From Micromonospora sp. WMMD980 (GTDB taxonomy: Bacteria > Actinomycetota > Actinomycetes > Mycobacteriales > Micromonosporaceae): a stretch of DNA of 64,000 nucleotides. Shown piece after piece: positions 19,870 through 29,117 of the stretch (positions are counted from its first letter, which is position 1; the number at the start of each line of letters is the position of its first letter). A program made the position numbers and the translations under genes. The DNA lies in assembly GCF_029626035.1 (NCBI RefSeq), contig NZ_JARUBE010000003.1:5890001-5954000 (forward strand), given 5' to 3'. The notes under the pieces are model-generated. The model was not told the DNA's origin, did not search any database, and saw only the letters and a list, made by a program, of their open reading frames with translations.

Positions 19870-20429
19870 CCGGCCCGGAATACGCGGGCCTGGGCGGCTG
19901 GACGCCGGAGAAGCTGGGCGTCCCGGGCGAGGTGCGCGCGGTGGTCGCCGCTCCGGAGCCGGTGCTGAGCCGGCCCGGTCCCGAGGTCGACCCGACCTCG
20001 GCCGAGGTGGTGCGCCTGGCCGCCGATCTGGTGGCCACCATGCGGGTCTCCCCAGGCTGTGTGGGCCTGGCGGCGCCGCAGGTCGGGGTGAGCGCACAGG
20101 TGTTCGCGGTGGACGTGACCGGGCACCCGAAGGCGGTCACCGTGCACGGCACATTCGTGCTCTGCAACGCCCGGGTGGTGGAGGCGAGCCGGTGGAAGGC
20201 AGGCCGGGAGGGCTGCATGTCGGTGCCGGACCTGACCGGTGACGTGAAGCGGGCCAGTCGCCTGGTGGTGGAGGGCGTGCTCCCGGGGAGCGGGGAGCCG
20301 GTCCGGCTGGTTACCGACGGTTTCGAGGCGCGCGCTCTCCAGCACGAGATCGATCATTGCGCCGGCCTGCTCTTCCTGGACCAGGTCGCCGGCGCGCACG
20401 CCGTCTACCAGCGCAAGGTCTACCTCTGA
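19866..20429 (+). CDS. def: Peptide deformylase
   Basis: 187 residues; removes the N-formyl group from nascent proteins using a bound metal. All three motifs are seen: GLAAPQVG (motif 1), EGCMSVP (motif 2; the Cys is a metal ligand and Met replaces the more usual Leu) and HEIDH (motif 3, two His ligands and the catalytic Glu). An N-terminal extension of about 20 residues precedes the fold. The GTG start overlaps the ACT gene stop. This genome probably has further deformylase genes with the fmt locus; pairing with an ACT protein is a less common context. Confidence 0.93.
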   Translation: MTGPEYAGLGGWTPEKLGVPGEVRAVVAAPEPVLSRPGPEVDPTSAEVVRLAADLVATMRVSPGCVGLAAPQVGVSAQVFAVDVTGHPKAVTVHGTFVLCNARVVEASRWKAGREGCMSVPDLTGDVKRASRLVVEGVLPGSGEPVRLVTDGFEARALQHEIDHCAGLLFLDQVAGAHAVYQRKVYL

Positions 20430-20534
20430 CGGTGGTCCGACACCTCCACTGTGGAGACGGCGGCAGGCGTCGCACGCGGTTGCCGGCGCGTCGGACCGGC
20501 GCGCCGAGCGCCGCGCGACTACGGTAGGCGCATC

Positions 20535-21308
20535 ATGCGTCTGACGGTCGGCCCCCTGCCCCCCGCTGTCTACTGGCGGCGTCGCGCCGTCGTGCTCGGC
20601 GCGGGGCTGCTCTTCCTGATTGTCCTGCTCTATTCCTGCACCGGCACGAACAAGAACACTGGTGCGCCGGGCGGTGACCCGTCGCCCGGTGGCTCCGCCG
20701 GGGCGGCGCCGGGCCCGTCCGGCTCGGTGCTGGCCCCGCAGTCGACCGCTCCGTCGCCGTCCCCGGGTGCGTCCGGTGACAGCGGCGGCGGCACGGGCAC
20801 GGACGGCGGCACGAGCACCGGCGGTGGCACGGGCACGGACGGTGGCACGAGCACCGGCGGCGGGTCGGGCACGGATGACGGCGGCGCGTCCGGCGAGCCG
20901 GTCTCCGCCGACGGCGCGTGCACCGACTCGGAGATCCGGGTGACGCCGGTGGCGGTGCCGGCCAGCGCCCAACGGGGCACCGTGGTCACCCTGCGCCTCA
21001 AGATCCAGAACATCTCGAACCGTACGTGCAGCCGCGACGTCGGCGCCGACCTGCAGGAGCTCTACGTCAAGGCCGGCGCGGAGAAGGTCTGGTCGTCCGA
21101 CACCTGCGGCACCGGCAAGGGCTCGAACGTGCAGTCGTTCGCGCCCGACTTCGAGCGCGCCTACGAACTGGGCTGGAACGGGCGGGACACCAGCCGCTGC
21201 GACGGCGGGCTGGCCGCCGGACCGTACGCCCCGATCGGCACCTACCAGGTGTTCGCCCGGGTCGGCACCAAGATCAGCGAGCCGGTGAAGCTGACCGTCA
21301 CCGGCTGA
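20535..21308 (+). CDS. Membrane-anchored extracytoplasmic protein with Gly/Thr linker
   Basis: 257 residues. One N-terminal transmembrane helix (about residues 19-35, preceded by YWRRR, positive-inside). Then a Pro/Ser/Gly linker contains two copies of a GGGTGTDGGTST unit (36-nt tandem repeat near 20786-20857), and a C-terminal beta-rich domain of about 130 residues follows with four cysteines (CTDSEI, NRTCSRD, SSDTCGTGKG, SRCDGG). The domain looks like an immunoglobulin-like or DUF4232-type fold, but I cannot name it. Start ATG 20535: the longer frame from 20451 would put about 28 charged residues before the helix. Convergent with disA. Confidence 0.72.
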   Translation: MRLTVGPLPPAVYWRRRAVVLGAGLLFLIVLLYSCTGTNKNTGAPGGDPSPGGSAGAAPGPSGSVLAPQSTAPSPSPGASGDSGGGTGTDGGTSTGGGTGTDGGTSTGGGSGTDDGGASGEPVSADGACTDSEIRVTPVAVPASAQRGTVVTLRLKIQNISNRTCSRDVGADLQELYVKAGAEKVWSSDTCGTGKGSNVQSFAPDFERAYELGWNGRDTSRCDGGLAAGPYAPIGTYQVFARVGTKISEPVKLTVTG

Positions 21309-21314
21309 GGCGGG

Positions 21315-22502
21315 TCAGACGTACCGCTCCAGGATGGACGCCTCGGCGAGCCGGGACAGGCCCTCGCGGACCCCGCGGGCGCGGGCGTCGCCCACCCCCT
21401 CGACGGCCTGAAGGTCCTCCACGGTGGCGCCGAGCAGCCGCTGGAGGCTGCCGAAGTGCACCACCAGCCGGTCGACCACGGCCACCGGCAGCCGGGGCAC
21501 CTTGGCCAGCAGACGGAACCCGCGCGGGCTGACCGCCGCGTCGAGCGCGTCGGACGCGGACGGGTAGCCGATCGCCTTGGCCACCGCCACCAGGTCGATC
21601 AGCTCGGTGGCGCTGAGCAGGTCCAGCTCGACGAGCCCCTCGTCGAGCGTGCGTGACTTGCGGCCCACCGGCAGGTAGTCGCGGATGACCAGGGTGCGGT
21701 CGGCGTCCACGCCGGCCATCAGCTCGTCGAGCTGGAGCGCCAGCAGGCGGCCGTCGGTGCCCAGCTCCACCACGTAGCCGGCGATCTCGTCGGCGATCCG
21801 CCGGACCATCTCCAGCCGCTGCACCACCGCCACCGCGTCGCGGACGGTGACCAGGTCTTCGATCTCGAGCGCGGAGAGCGTGCCGGAGACCTCGTCCAGT
21901 CGCAGCTTGTAGCGTTCCAGCGTCGCCAGGGCCTGGTTGGCCCGGGACAGGATGGCCGCCGAGTCGTCGAGCACGTGCCGCTGGCCGTTGACGTAGAGGC
22001 TGATGATCCGCATCGACTGGCTGACCGAGATGACCGGGTAGCCGGTCTGCCGGGCCACCCGCTCGGCGGTGCGGTGCCGGGTGCCGGACTCCTCGGTGGG
22101 GATGGACGGGTCGGGCATCAGGTGCGCGCCGGCCTGGACGATCCGGGTGCCGTCGCTGGAGAGCACCACGGCGCCGTCCATCTTGCACAACTCGCGGACC
22201 CGGGTGGCGGAGAACTCCACGTCCATCGGGAAGCCGCCGGTGCAGATCTGCTCGACCACCTTGTCGTAGCCGAGCACGATCAGCGCGCCGGTGCGGCCGC
22301 GCAGGATCCGCTCCAGGCCGTCGCGGAGCGCGGTGCCGGGCGCCATGAGAGCGAGGTTGGCGCGCAGCGGGTCGGCGCCGGCCCCGCCGACGCTTCCGCC
22401 GACGCTCACGCTGATGGCGCGGGTGGGGTTGCCGCTCACGGCGCCGGTGCGGGCGTGCGGCGTCGCCGTTGCGGGCTTGGTGGCATCGCGGTCGATCGGC
22501 AC
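21315..22502 (-). CDS. disA: DNA-integrity scanning diadenylate cyclase
   Basis: About 395 residues. Makes cyclic di-AMP from ATP and monitors DNA damage. The DAC domain has [13 protein letters not shown] (DGA motif) and [17 protein letters not shown] (RHR motif). A linker helix region follows, then a C-terminal helix-hairpin-helix DNA-binding domain ([21 protein letters not shown]). Two GTG starts are possible, 22508 and 22502; a TAGACT box (22514 to 22509) ends 6 nt before GTG 22502, so that start fits a leaderless mRNA. Next to radA, the order found in other Gram-positive bacteria. Confidence 0.95.
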   Translation of the reverse strand: MPIDRDATKPATATPHARTGAVSGNPTRAISVSVGGSVGGAGADPLRANLALMAPGTALRDGLERILRGRTGALIVLGYDKVVEQICTGGFPMDVEFSATRVRELCKMDGAVVLSSDGTRIVQAGAHLMPDPSIPTEESGTRHRTAERVARQTGYPVISVSQSMRIISLYVNGQRHVLDDSAAILSRANQALATLERYKLRLDEVSGTLSALEIEDLVTVRDAVAVVQRLEMVRRIADEIAGYVVELGTDGRLLALQLDELMAGVDADRTLVIRDYLPVGRKSRTLDEGLVELDLLSATELIDLVAVAKAIGYPSASDALDAAVSPRGFRLLAKVPRLPVAVVDRLVVHFGSLQRLLGATVEDLQAVEGVGDARARGVREGLSRLAEASILERYV

Positions 22503-22643
22503 GGGCACAGTCTACGGACTGCGGTGCGGTGGGTGCTCTCGTGGTTACTGTGATGTGTCACGATGCCGCGCTCGCCCGGCCCTCGGTGGACCGAGCGGCC
22601 AGTCCGGAATCGTCCGCCCGCGCCCCCGCGTGAGCACTCACGG

Positions 22644-24092
22644 TCACTCCGCGGACGCGCGAGCGGCTGCCTGGAGCGCGGCGCGGACGTCCGTGACCTC
22701 GATCACGCGCATGTTCTCCGGGGCGACGCCGCTGCTGCCGGGGCCGCAACCGGGCGGGACCAGGGCCAGCCGGAAGCCCAACCGGGCGGCCTCGGCCAGC
22801 CGGCGGGGCACCGCGCCGACCCGCCGCACCTCGCCGGTGAGCCCGACCTCGCCGATGGCGACCAGGTGCGGGTTGAGCGCCAGGTTGAGACCGCCGGAGG
22901 CCACCGCGAGCGCCACTGCGAGGTCGGCCGCCGGTTCGACCACCCGGATGCCGCCGACGGTGGCGGCGAAGACCTCCCGGTCGTGCAGCGTCAGCCGCTC
23001 GGTGCGGCGCTGGAGCACCGCGAGGACCATGGCCAGCCGGGCGCTGTCGAGGCCGGAGACCGTGCGTCGGGGTGAGCCGGCGACCGTCGCCCCGATCAGC
23101 GCCTGCACCTCGGTGACCAGCGCCCGCCGGCCCTCCATGGCCACTGTCACGCAGGTGCCCGGCACCGGCTCGGAGTAGCGGGTCAGGAACAGCCCGGACG
23201 GGTCGGCCAGGCTGCTGATGCCGCCCTCGTGCATCTCGAAGCAGCCGACCTCGTCGGCCGCGCCGAACCGGTTCTTCACGCCGCGCACCATGCGTAGCGA
23301 GGAGTGCTTGTCGCCCTCGAAGTGGAGCACCACGTCGACCAGGTGCTCCAGCACCCGCGGACCGGCCACCTGGCCGTCCTTGGTGACGTGCCCGACCAGC
23401 ACGGTCGCGACGCCCCGCTCCTTGGCGACCGCGACCAGCGCGGCGGTGACCGCGCGCACCTGGGTCACACCGCCCGGCACACCCTCGGTGCCGGTGGTGG
23501 AGATGGTCTGCACCGAGTCGAGCACCAGCAGCCCCGGCTTGACCGCGTCGAGGTGACCGAGCACCGCCGCCAGGTCGCTCTCGGCGGCCAGGTAGAGCTG
23601 GTCGTGCAGGGTGCCCATCCGCTCGGCGCGCAGCCGGACCTGGCTGACCGACTCCTCGCCGCTGACCACCAGCGACGGGCTGCCCGCGCCGGCGGCCCAC
23701 TGCTGGGCCACGTCGAGCAGCAGGGTCGACTTGCCGACGCCGGGCTCGCCGGCCAGCAGCACCACCGCGCCGGGGACCAGGCCGCCGCCGAGCACCCGGT
23801 CGAGCTCGCTCACGCCGGTCGGCCGGGCCCGGGCCGGCGCGGCGCTGATGGTGGCGATCGGCCGGGCCGGCTCGGCCGGCATCCGGGAGCTGACCACCCG
23901 GCCGGAGACCAGCGGGCCGGTGACCGTGGACTCGACCACCGAGCCCCACTCGCCGCACTCGGGGCACCGGCCCACCCACTTGGGTGGCTGGTGACCGCAG
24001 GCGTCGCACTCGTAGGCCGGGCGGGGCTCGCGGGCGGCGGCGCGGCCGCGACCGGCACCGGCACGGGAGGAGGTCGATCGGGGCGTGGTCAC
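22644..24092 (-). CDS. radA: DNA repair protein RadA (Sms)
   Basis: 482 residues. RecA-like branch-migration ATPase. Seen in order: a four-Cys zinc finger (CDACGHQPPKWVGRCPEC), Walker A GEPGVGKST (about residues 118-126), the RadA-specific KNRFG motif (RGVKNRFGA) and a C-terminal Lon-protease-like domain. The start is GTG 24092 (or 24095): a TAGCGT box (24104 to 24099) ends 6 nt before 24092, the leaderless geometry. It is followed on the same strand by disA after 142 nt; each has its own -10 box, so they need not be one operon. Confidence 0.95.
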   Translation of the reverse strand: MTTPRSTSSRAGAGRGRAAAREPRPAYECDACGHQPPKWVGRCPECGEWGSVVESTVTGPLVSGRVVSSRMPAEPARPIATISAAPARARPTGVSELDRVLGGGLVPGAVVLLAGEPGVGKSTLLLDVAQQWAAGAGSPSLVVSGEESVSQVRLRAERMGTLHDQLYLAAESDLAAVLGHLDAVKPGLLVLDSVQTISTTGTEGVPGGVTQVRAVTAALVAVAKERGVATVLVGHVTKDGQVAGPRVLEHLVDVVLHFEGDKHSSLRMVRGVKNRFGAADEVGCFEMHEGGISSLADPSGLFLTRYSEPVPGTCVTVAMEGRRALVTEVQALIGATVAGSPRRTVSGLDSARLAMVLAVLQRRTERLTLHDREVFAATVGGIRVVEPAADLAVALAVASGGLNLALNPHLVAIGEVGLTGEVRRVGAVPRRLAEAARLGFRLALVPPGCGPGSSGVAPENMRVIEVTDVRAALQAAARASAE

Positions 24093-24198
24093 CACCGGAC
24101 GCTAACCGGCCGGTACGACGAAAGCCCACCGGAGAAACGACGACACCGCCGGTGTGGCGCAGGCCACGGCGGCGGTGTCGACGGGAAACGGTGCGGCG

Positions 24199-24972
24199 TC
24201 AGCCGTGGCTGCCACCCTCGACGCCACCCTCTTCGGCGGAGTGCTCACGCGGGTTGACGACCGGCGACGGCGGCGCCTCCGGGGTCAGCGGGACGCCGAC
24301 CGGCGCCGGCGTCTTGATGACGTTGCCGTTGCCGAAGTCGAAGGTCAGGTTGACCTGCTGGCCGACGAGCACCTTCTGGTTCAGGCCGACGAGCTGGAGG
24401 AACTGCGGGTTGCCGCTGTTCAGCTGGGCGTAGCCGAGCGCCGGGATCTCGATCCGGGCCGGCTGACCGGCGGGCGCGGCCTCGGTCTCCGACGGCGACG
24501 GGCTGGCCGAGGCGGAACCGCTCTCCGACGGCGAGGCGGTCACCTCCAGCGACTGGCTGGGCGAGGCGCTCGGGTCGGTGGCGGTGGGCGAGGCCGAGGC
24601 CGGCTCGGTCGGCGAGCCGGTCGGGGTGGCCGCGCCGCTCGACCCGGCGCCACCGGTGAGCACGATCTCGCGCGCGCTGTCGGTGGTGACGGTGACCGTC
24701 ACCGGCGCCTTGCTGTCGTTGTAGATCACCACGTTGAGTGGCGCGTCCGCGCCCGCCTCGTAGCCCTTCGGACCGGGGAACTGCACGTAGAGGCCGCGCA
24801 CCTGGAAGAGGTTGTCGGAGGTCTGGACGTTGACGCCCTGAACCGACGGGATCTTGTTGGCGGTCTCGGCGATCTGCCCGGCGCCACACCCGGACAGCAG
24901 CAGGCTCGCCGCCGCCGCCGTGCCGGCCAGCAGCAGGGCCGGCCCCCGGGAACCCCTGATCGAGCGCGTCAC
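24199..24972 (-). CDS. Secreted lipoprotein with Ser/Pro-rich linker
   Basis: 257 residues from GTG 24972. Signal peptide with lipobox LLLSGC (Cys29) predicts a membrane lipoprotein. The mature protein has two beta-rich halves separated by a long Ser/Pro/Thr/Ala linker (about residues 128-185), and ends in a Pro- and His/Gly-rich tail. Homologous short lipoproteins sit beside radA in related actinomycetes as far as I recall, but no function is known. The Shine-Dalgarno GAGGAGGAC is 7-8 nt before the GTG, which rules out the longer frame from 25098. Confidence 0.72.
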   Translation of the reverse strand: MTRSIRGSRGPALLLAGTAAAASLLLSGCGAGQIAETANKIPSVQGVNVQTSDNLFQVRGLYVQFPGPKGYEAGADAPLNVVIYNDSKAPVTVTVTTDSAREIVLTGGAGSSGAATPTGSPTEPASASPTATDPSASPSQSLEVTASPSESGSASASPSPSETEAAPAGQPARIEIPALGYAQLNSGNPQFLQLVGLNQKVLVGQQVNLTFDFGNGNVIKTPAPVGVPLTPEAPPSPVVNPREHSAEEGGVEGGSHG

Positions 24973-25113
24973 GTCGGTCCTCCTCGTCACGATCCCCGCC
25001 CGGTCGACCGCCGGGCACGGGGTGGCCATACCCGCGCAGACCGCGCTCCAGGGTAGTTGGAGCTGATCGAGGCCCGCACGCGGACCCGGCAATGCCACCT
25101 GGGCGGGGACTCC

Positions 25114-25953
25114 TCAGACCACGCGACCGTTCGCCACCAGGAGCACCACATCGATGAGCGCGACCACCAGCACGGCCCGGAAGGCGGCCACCGGCCGGCG
25201 GCCGGCCCGGGCGGTGGCGCGTCCGGCGTACCACCCGAGGGCCGGCACCGCGACGGCGGCGGCGACCGCCGAAAGGCCGGCCCACGACGGCGGCCCGGGC
25301 GGGCCGAACACCAGGGCGACGGTGGCCGCGAGGAGCAGCCCGGCGGCGGCCCACCGGCTGCCCGCCGGGCCCAACCGGTGCGGCAGTCCGCGCACCCCGG
25401 TGCGGGCGTCGTCGGCCAGGTCGGGCAGGACGTTGGCGAAGTGCGCCCCGGCGCCGAGCAGCGCGGCCGCGGCCACCAGCCAGGCCGGCGGCGCGGGCGA
25501 GCCGGGCAGGGCCAGCACCACGAACGCGGGCAGCGCGCCGAACGAGACCGCGTAGGGGAGCACCGAGACCGGAGTCGACTTCAGCGGCTTGTTGTAGAAC
25601 AGGGCGGAGACGAGCCCCACTGTGGCGCAGGCCGCCGCAGGCGGACCGGCGGGCAGCGCCAGCAGCGGGGTGGCGACGGCGGCCACCGCAGTGGCCCGGG
25701 CCAGCGTCGACCGGGCGACCGCGCCGGTGGTCACCGGCTTGTCGGTACGCCCCACCGCGGCGTCCCGGTCGGCGTCGATCAGGTCGTTGCTCCAGCCGAC
25801 GGCGAGTTGGCTGGCGAGCACGGTCAGCGCCACCGTCGCGATTCCGGCGGCGGCGTGCCCGACGCCGGCGGCGAGCAGCGCGGCGACCACGACGACCGCC
25901 GCCGCCGGCTCCGGATGGCTCGCCCTGACCAGCCCTAACACCCGCGTCGACAT
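25114..25953 (-). CDS. UbiA-family prenyltransferase
   Basis: 279 residues, strongly hydrophobic with about eight or nine transmembrane helices. The first Asp-rich motif NDLIDADRD (about residues 56-64, NDxxDxxxD) and the second DLADDARTGVRGLP (DxxxD-type) bind the Mg-diphosphate of the prenyl donor. It transfers a prenyl chain to an aromatic acceptor in the membrane. The divergent neighbours (methyltransferase, flavoprotein, type III PKS) suggest a phenolic lipid acceptor rather than menaquinone, although a quinone role cannot be excluded. ATG 25953; CAGACT ends 6 nt upstream of it on the coding strand. Confidence 0.86.
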   Translation of the reverse strand: MSTRVLGLVRASHPEPAAAVVVVAALLAAGVGHAAAGIATVALTVLASQLAVGWSNDLIDADRDAAVGRTDKPVTTGAVARSTLARATAVAAVATPLLALPAGPPAAACATVGLVSALFYNKPLKSTPVSVLPYAVSFGALPAFVVLALPGSPAPPAWLVAAAALLGAGAHFANVLPDLADDARTGVRGLPHRLGPAGSRWAAAGLLLAATVALVFGPPGPPSWAGLSAVAAAVAVPALGWYAGRATARAGRRPVAAFRAVLVVALIDVVLLVANGRVV

Positions 25954-25998
25954 AAGGGAAGTCTGGTCGTTACCGCCCAGTCGTGCCACGCTCGGTCC
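25954..25998. promoter_or_regulatory. Back-to-back leaderless promoters of the prenyltransferase and methyltransferase
   Basis: Leftward CAGACT (25965 to 25960) and rightward CACGCT (25987-25992) each end exactly 6 nt before their start codon. The 45-bp gap thus appears to hold two non-overlapping -10 boxes and little else; shared control of both genes is likely. Confidence 0.45.
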
Positions 25999-26754
25999 AT
26001 GCCAGAAGCGTCCCCGGTGGCCGGTCCGCGCCGGGTGCTGCCCCCGAACGACCCTCGGCAGTACGACGATCTGGCCGGCGAGTGGTGGCGGCCGGACGGT
26101 GCCTTCGCGATGCTGCACTGGCTGGCGCGCGCCCGCGCGGCCCTGGTTCCGCCGGCGTCCACCCGGGACGACCTGCTGGTCGACCTGGGCTGCGGCGCCG
26201 GGCTGCTGGCGCCGCACCTGGCCGGCAAGGGCTACCGGCACGTGGGGGTGGACCTGACCCGCTCCGCGCTCGACCAGGCCGCCGCGCACGGCGTGACAGT
26301 GCTCCAGGGCGATGCCACCGCGGTGCCGCTGGCCGACGGCTGTGCCGCCGTGGTCTCCGCCGGCGAACTGCTGGAGCACGTGCCGGACTGGCGGCGGGCG
26401 GTGGCCGAGGCGTGCCGGTTGCTGCGGCCGGGCGGCCTGCTGGTGCTGGACACCCTGAACGACACGCTGCTGGCCCGGCTGGTCGCCGTGGAGGTGGGGG
26501 AACGGCTGCCCACCGTGCCGCGTGGCATCCACGACCACCGACTGTTCGTTAACTCCCGGGCGCTGGTGACCGAGTGCGCCCGGCACGGCGTGGCGGTGCG
26601 CCTGCGCGGGGTCCGGCCGGAGCTGGGCGGCACGCTGGCCTGGTTGCTGCGTCGGTGGCGCGGCGGCGACCGTCCGGTGCGGACGGAGCCGCGCATCGTG
26701 CCGACCTGGTCGACCGCCGTCCTCTACCAGGGCAGTGGGCGTCGGGGCGGGTAG
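25999..26754 (+). CDS. UbiG-like O-methyltransferase of the phenolic-lipid block
   Basis: 251 residues. The N-terminus (YDDLAGEWWRPDGAFAMLHWLARARAALV) is typical of UbiG-type enzymes, which methylate catechol-like hydroxyls of prenylated phenols. Motif I is VDLGCGAGLLAPHL, the acidic loop HVGVDLTRSAL, and the post-motif SAGELLEHVPDWR. With the type III PKS two genes downstream, the likely substrate is an alkylresorcinol or derived hydroquinone; this parallels AgqB of the Actinoplanes cluster. Start ATG 25999 with CACGCT 6 nt before it. 41 nt separate it from the next gene on the same strand. Confidence 0.83.
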   Translation: MPEASPVAGPRRVLPPNDPRQYDDLAGEWWRPDGAFAMLHWLARARAALVPPASTRDDLLVDLGCGAGLLAPHLAGKGYRHVGVDLTRSALDQAAAHGVTVLQGDATAVPLADGCAAVVSAGELLEHVPDWRRAVAEACRLLRPGGLLVLDTLNDTLLARLVAVEVGERLPTVPRGIHDHRLFVNSRALVTECARHGVAVRLRGVRPELGGTLAWLLRRWRGGDRPVRTEPRIVPTWSTAVLYQGSGRRGG

Positions 26755-26795
26755 CCGGGGGCACCCGGGGTAAGGGACGTCGAGAAGGGGGCGAC

Positions 26796-27962
26796 ATGAC
26801 TGTGCACGCGCTGGAGGCGGCCCGCAGGTTGGCGCCGCGACTGGCCGCCCGCGCGGCCGCGCACGACCGGGACGGCTCGTTCCCCGTCGACGACTTCGCC
26901 GACCTGCGGGCGGCCGGCCTGTTCGGGCTGATGGTCCCGAGCGAGCTGGGCGGGGCCGGAGCGACGTTCGCCGAGTACGCTGCCGTCGCGACCGAGCTGG
27001 CCCGGGGCAACGGCGCCACCGCGCTGGTGTTCAACATGCACGCCTCGGTGACCGGGGCGTTGGGCGCGGTCACCGAGGAGCTGGCCGAGGCGCTCGGCGT
27101 GCCGGAGGAGGCGCTGGCCGCGCGGGACCGGCTGCTGCGCGCGGCGGCCGACGGCGCCTGGTACGCGGTGGCGATGAGCGAGCGCGGCGCCGGGGCCCGG
27201 TTGTCCCAGCTCAGCACCGTCTACGAACCGGTCGACGGCGGCTGGCACGTCAAGGGCAGCAAGACGTTCTGCTCCGGCGCCGGCCACCCGGACGGCTACC
27301 TGGTGGCCGCACGCAGCGCCACCGACCAGTCGGTGGTCTCCCAGTTCCTGGTGCCGGCCGGTGCGGGGATCACGGTCGAGCCGACCTGGGACTCGCTCGG
27401 CATGCGGGCCACCTCCTCGCACGACCTGCACCTCGACGTGACCGTGCCGGCCGACCGGCTGCTCGGCGGCGTGGAGGGTCTGGCCCTGGTGGTCGCCCAG
27501 CTCATGCCGCACTGGCTGGTGGCCAGCTACGCCGCCGTCTACGTCGGGGTGGCCCGGGCCGCGATCGACGCGGCGGCCGAGCACCTGCACGCCCGGAACC
27601 TGACCGGGCTGCCGGCGGTCCGGGCGCGGCTGGGGCGGGCCGACGCGGCCACCGCCGCCGCCGAGCTGGTGGTCGCCGAGGCGGCCCGCCGGGTCGACGA
27701 GGAGCCCGGCTCCGCCGAGACGAACCGCTGGGTGTGGCGGGCCAAGCTGCTGGCCGGCACCACGGCCGCCGAGGTGGCGGCGTCCATGCTGGAGGCCGCC
27801 GGCACGTCGGCCACCCGCCGGGGTCATCCGCTGGAGCGGCTCTACCGGGACGCCCGGTGCGGCTCGCTGCACCCGGCCACCTCCGACGTGTGCGCCGACT
27901 GGTTGGGCATCGCCGCGCTCGGCGGCGACCCGGACCGGGACGGCGCGGTCCCTCGTTGGTGA
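26796..27962 (+). CDS. Acyl-CoA dehydrogenase-like flavoprotein
   Basis: 388 residues with the three-part acyl-CoA dehydrogenase fold: an N-terminal helical domain (LRAAGLFGLMVPSELGGAGA), a middle beta domain (WYAVAMSERGAGARLSQL, then GWHVKGSKTFCSGAGHPDGYLV) and a C-terminal four-helix domain. The usual catalytic Glu is not obvious, and the family includes flavin-dependent hydroxylases (HpaB/KijD3-like) that share the fold. Between a methyltransferase and a type III PKS, a ring hydroxylase acting on alkylresorcinol is as likely as a fatty-acyl dehydrogenase that prepares a starter. ATG 26796; GAAGGGGG 6 nt upstream. The flavin cofactor is expected, not shown. Confidence 0.78.
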   Translation: MTVHALEAARRLAPRLAARAAAHDRDGSFPVDDFADLRAAGLFGLMVPSELGGAGATFAEYAAVATELARGNGATALVFNMHASVTGALGAVTEELAEALGVPEEALAARDRLLRAAADGAWYAVAMSERGAGARLSQLSTVYEPVDGGWHVKGSKTFCSGAGHPDGYLVAARSATDQSVVSQFLVPAGAGITVEPTWDSLGMRATSSHDLHLDVTVPADRLLGGVEGLALVVAQLMPHWLVASYAAVYVGVARAAIDAAAEHLHARNLTGLPAVRARLGRADAATAAAELVVAEAARRVDEEPGSAETNRWVWRAKLLAGTTAAEVAASMLEAAGTSATRRGHPLERLYRDARCGSLHPATSDVCADWLGIAALGGDPDRDGAVPRW

Positions 27963-28034
27963 GCGCGAGGAGTGAGCCGGGTTGAGCCGGAGTTCCTTGG
28001 ACCGCAGGACTGAGCGAAGCTAGGGGTGGGGGAC

Positions 28035-29084
28035 GTGGGCGTACCGGTGATCGCGGGTCTGGGCACGGCGCTACCGCCGGGCGCCGCGCAGGACGAGCTG
28101 TGGACGGGATTCTTCGAGAAGCACTTCTCGGGCACCACCCGGGCGCTGGCCGAGAAGATCTTCGCCAACTCCGGGGTGACCCGCCGGCAGGCGGCGGTGA
28201 ATCCGCTGCTGGAGGACGTCTCGGAGTGGCCGACCGAGCGCCGGATGCGCCGCTACCAGGTGGAGGCGCTGCCGCTGGGCAAGGAGGCGGTCGGTCGCGC
28301 GCTCACCGCCGCCGGCCTGGACGCCGGCGACATCGGCCTGTTCGTGGTCTGCTCCTGCACCGGTTACGCCACCCCGGGCCTGGACATCCTGCTCGCCCGG
28401 GACCTCGGCATGGCCCCGGACACCCAGCGCGTTTTCGTCGGTCACATGGGCTGCTACGCGGCGCTGCCGGGGCTGGCCGTGGCGGGCGACTTCGTCACCG
28501 CCCGCGGGCGACCGGCGCTGTTGCTCTGTGCGGAGCTGACCAGCCTGCACATCCAGCCGCCGGGTGCCCGGGTGGACACCCAGCAGATCGTCTCGCACGC
28601 GCTCTTCTCGGACGCCGCGGTCGCCGCCGTGGTCGTGCCCGGTGGCTCGGGGTACGCGGTGCGCGAGGTCACCTCCGTCACCGACACCTCCACGGCCGAC
28701 CACATGTCGTGGGAGGTCACCGACACCGGCTTCCGGATGGGACTGTCGCCGAAGGTGCCGAAGGTGCTCTCCCGGTTCGTCGGCGATCTGGTGGACGACC
28801 TGTTGGCCCGACACGGGTGCGACAGGTCCGGGGTGGACGGCTGGGCGGTGCACCCGGGCGGCCCGCGCATCCTCAACGTGGTGGAGCGTGAGCTGGCCCT
28901 GCCGCCGACCGCGCTGGCGGCGTCCCGGGAGACGCTGGCCGAGCACGGCAACTGCTCGTCACCGACGGTGCTGTTGATCCTGGACCGCCTGGCCCGTCGG
29001 CCGGCGCCGCCGCGGCGGGTGGTGATGCTCGCGTTCGGTCCGGGGCTGACGCTCTACGCGGCGCTGCTGGAGCGCGCGGGCTGA
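28035..29084 (+). CDS. Type III polyketide synthase (alkylresorcinol/chalcone synthase family)
   Basis: 349 residues. The Cys-His-Asn triad can be placed at Cys140 (VGHMGCYAALPGL), His273 (WAVHPGGPRIL) and Asn306 (EHGNCSSPT). GFGPGLT-like AFGPGLT closes the active site. Such homodimeric enzymes extend an acyl-CoA starter with malonyl-CoA and cyclise it; the neighbouring prenyltransferase, methyltransferase and flavoprotein point to an alkylresorcinol-derived phenolic lipid. GTG 28035 is preceded by a G-rich Shine-Dalgarno (GGGGTGGGGG); GTG 28026 in the same frame is an alternative adding three residues. Last gene of the block. Confidence 0.9.
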   Translation: MGVPVIAGLGTALPPGAAQDELWTGFFEKHFSGTTRALAEKIFANSGVTRRQAAVNPLLEDVSEWPTERRMRRYQVEALPLGKEAVGRALTAAGLDAGDIGLFVVCSCTGYATPGLDILLARDLGMAPDTQRVFVGHMGCYAALPGLAVAGDFVTARGRPALLLCAELTSLHIQPPGARVDTQQIVSHALFSDAAVAAVVVPGGSGYAVREVTSVTDTSTADHMSWEVTDTGFRMGLSPKVPKVLSRFVGDLVDDLLARHGCDRSGVDGWAVHPGGPRILNVVERELALPPTALAASRETLAEHGNCSSPTVLLILDRLARRPAPPRRVVMLAFGPGLTLYAALLERAG

Positions 29085-29117
29085 CGGGCCCGGCCCCGCG
29101 TCGATACCCTGACGGGC

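Noticed and set aside
20786..20857. Intergenic tandem repeat
   Set aside because: The repeated 36-nt unit lies inside the Gly/Thr linker of the membrane-anchored protein and keeps its frame.
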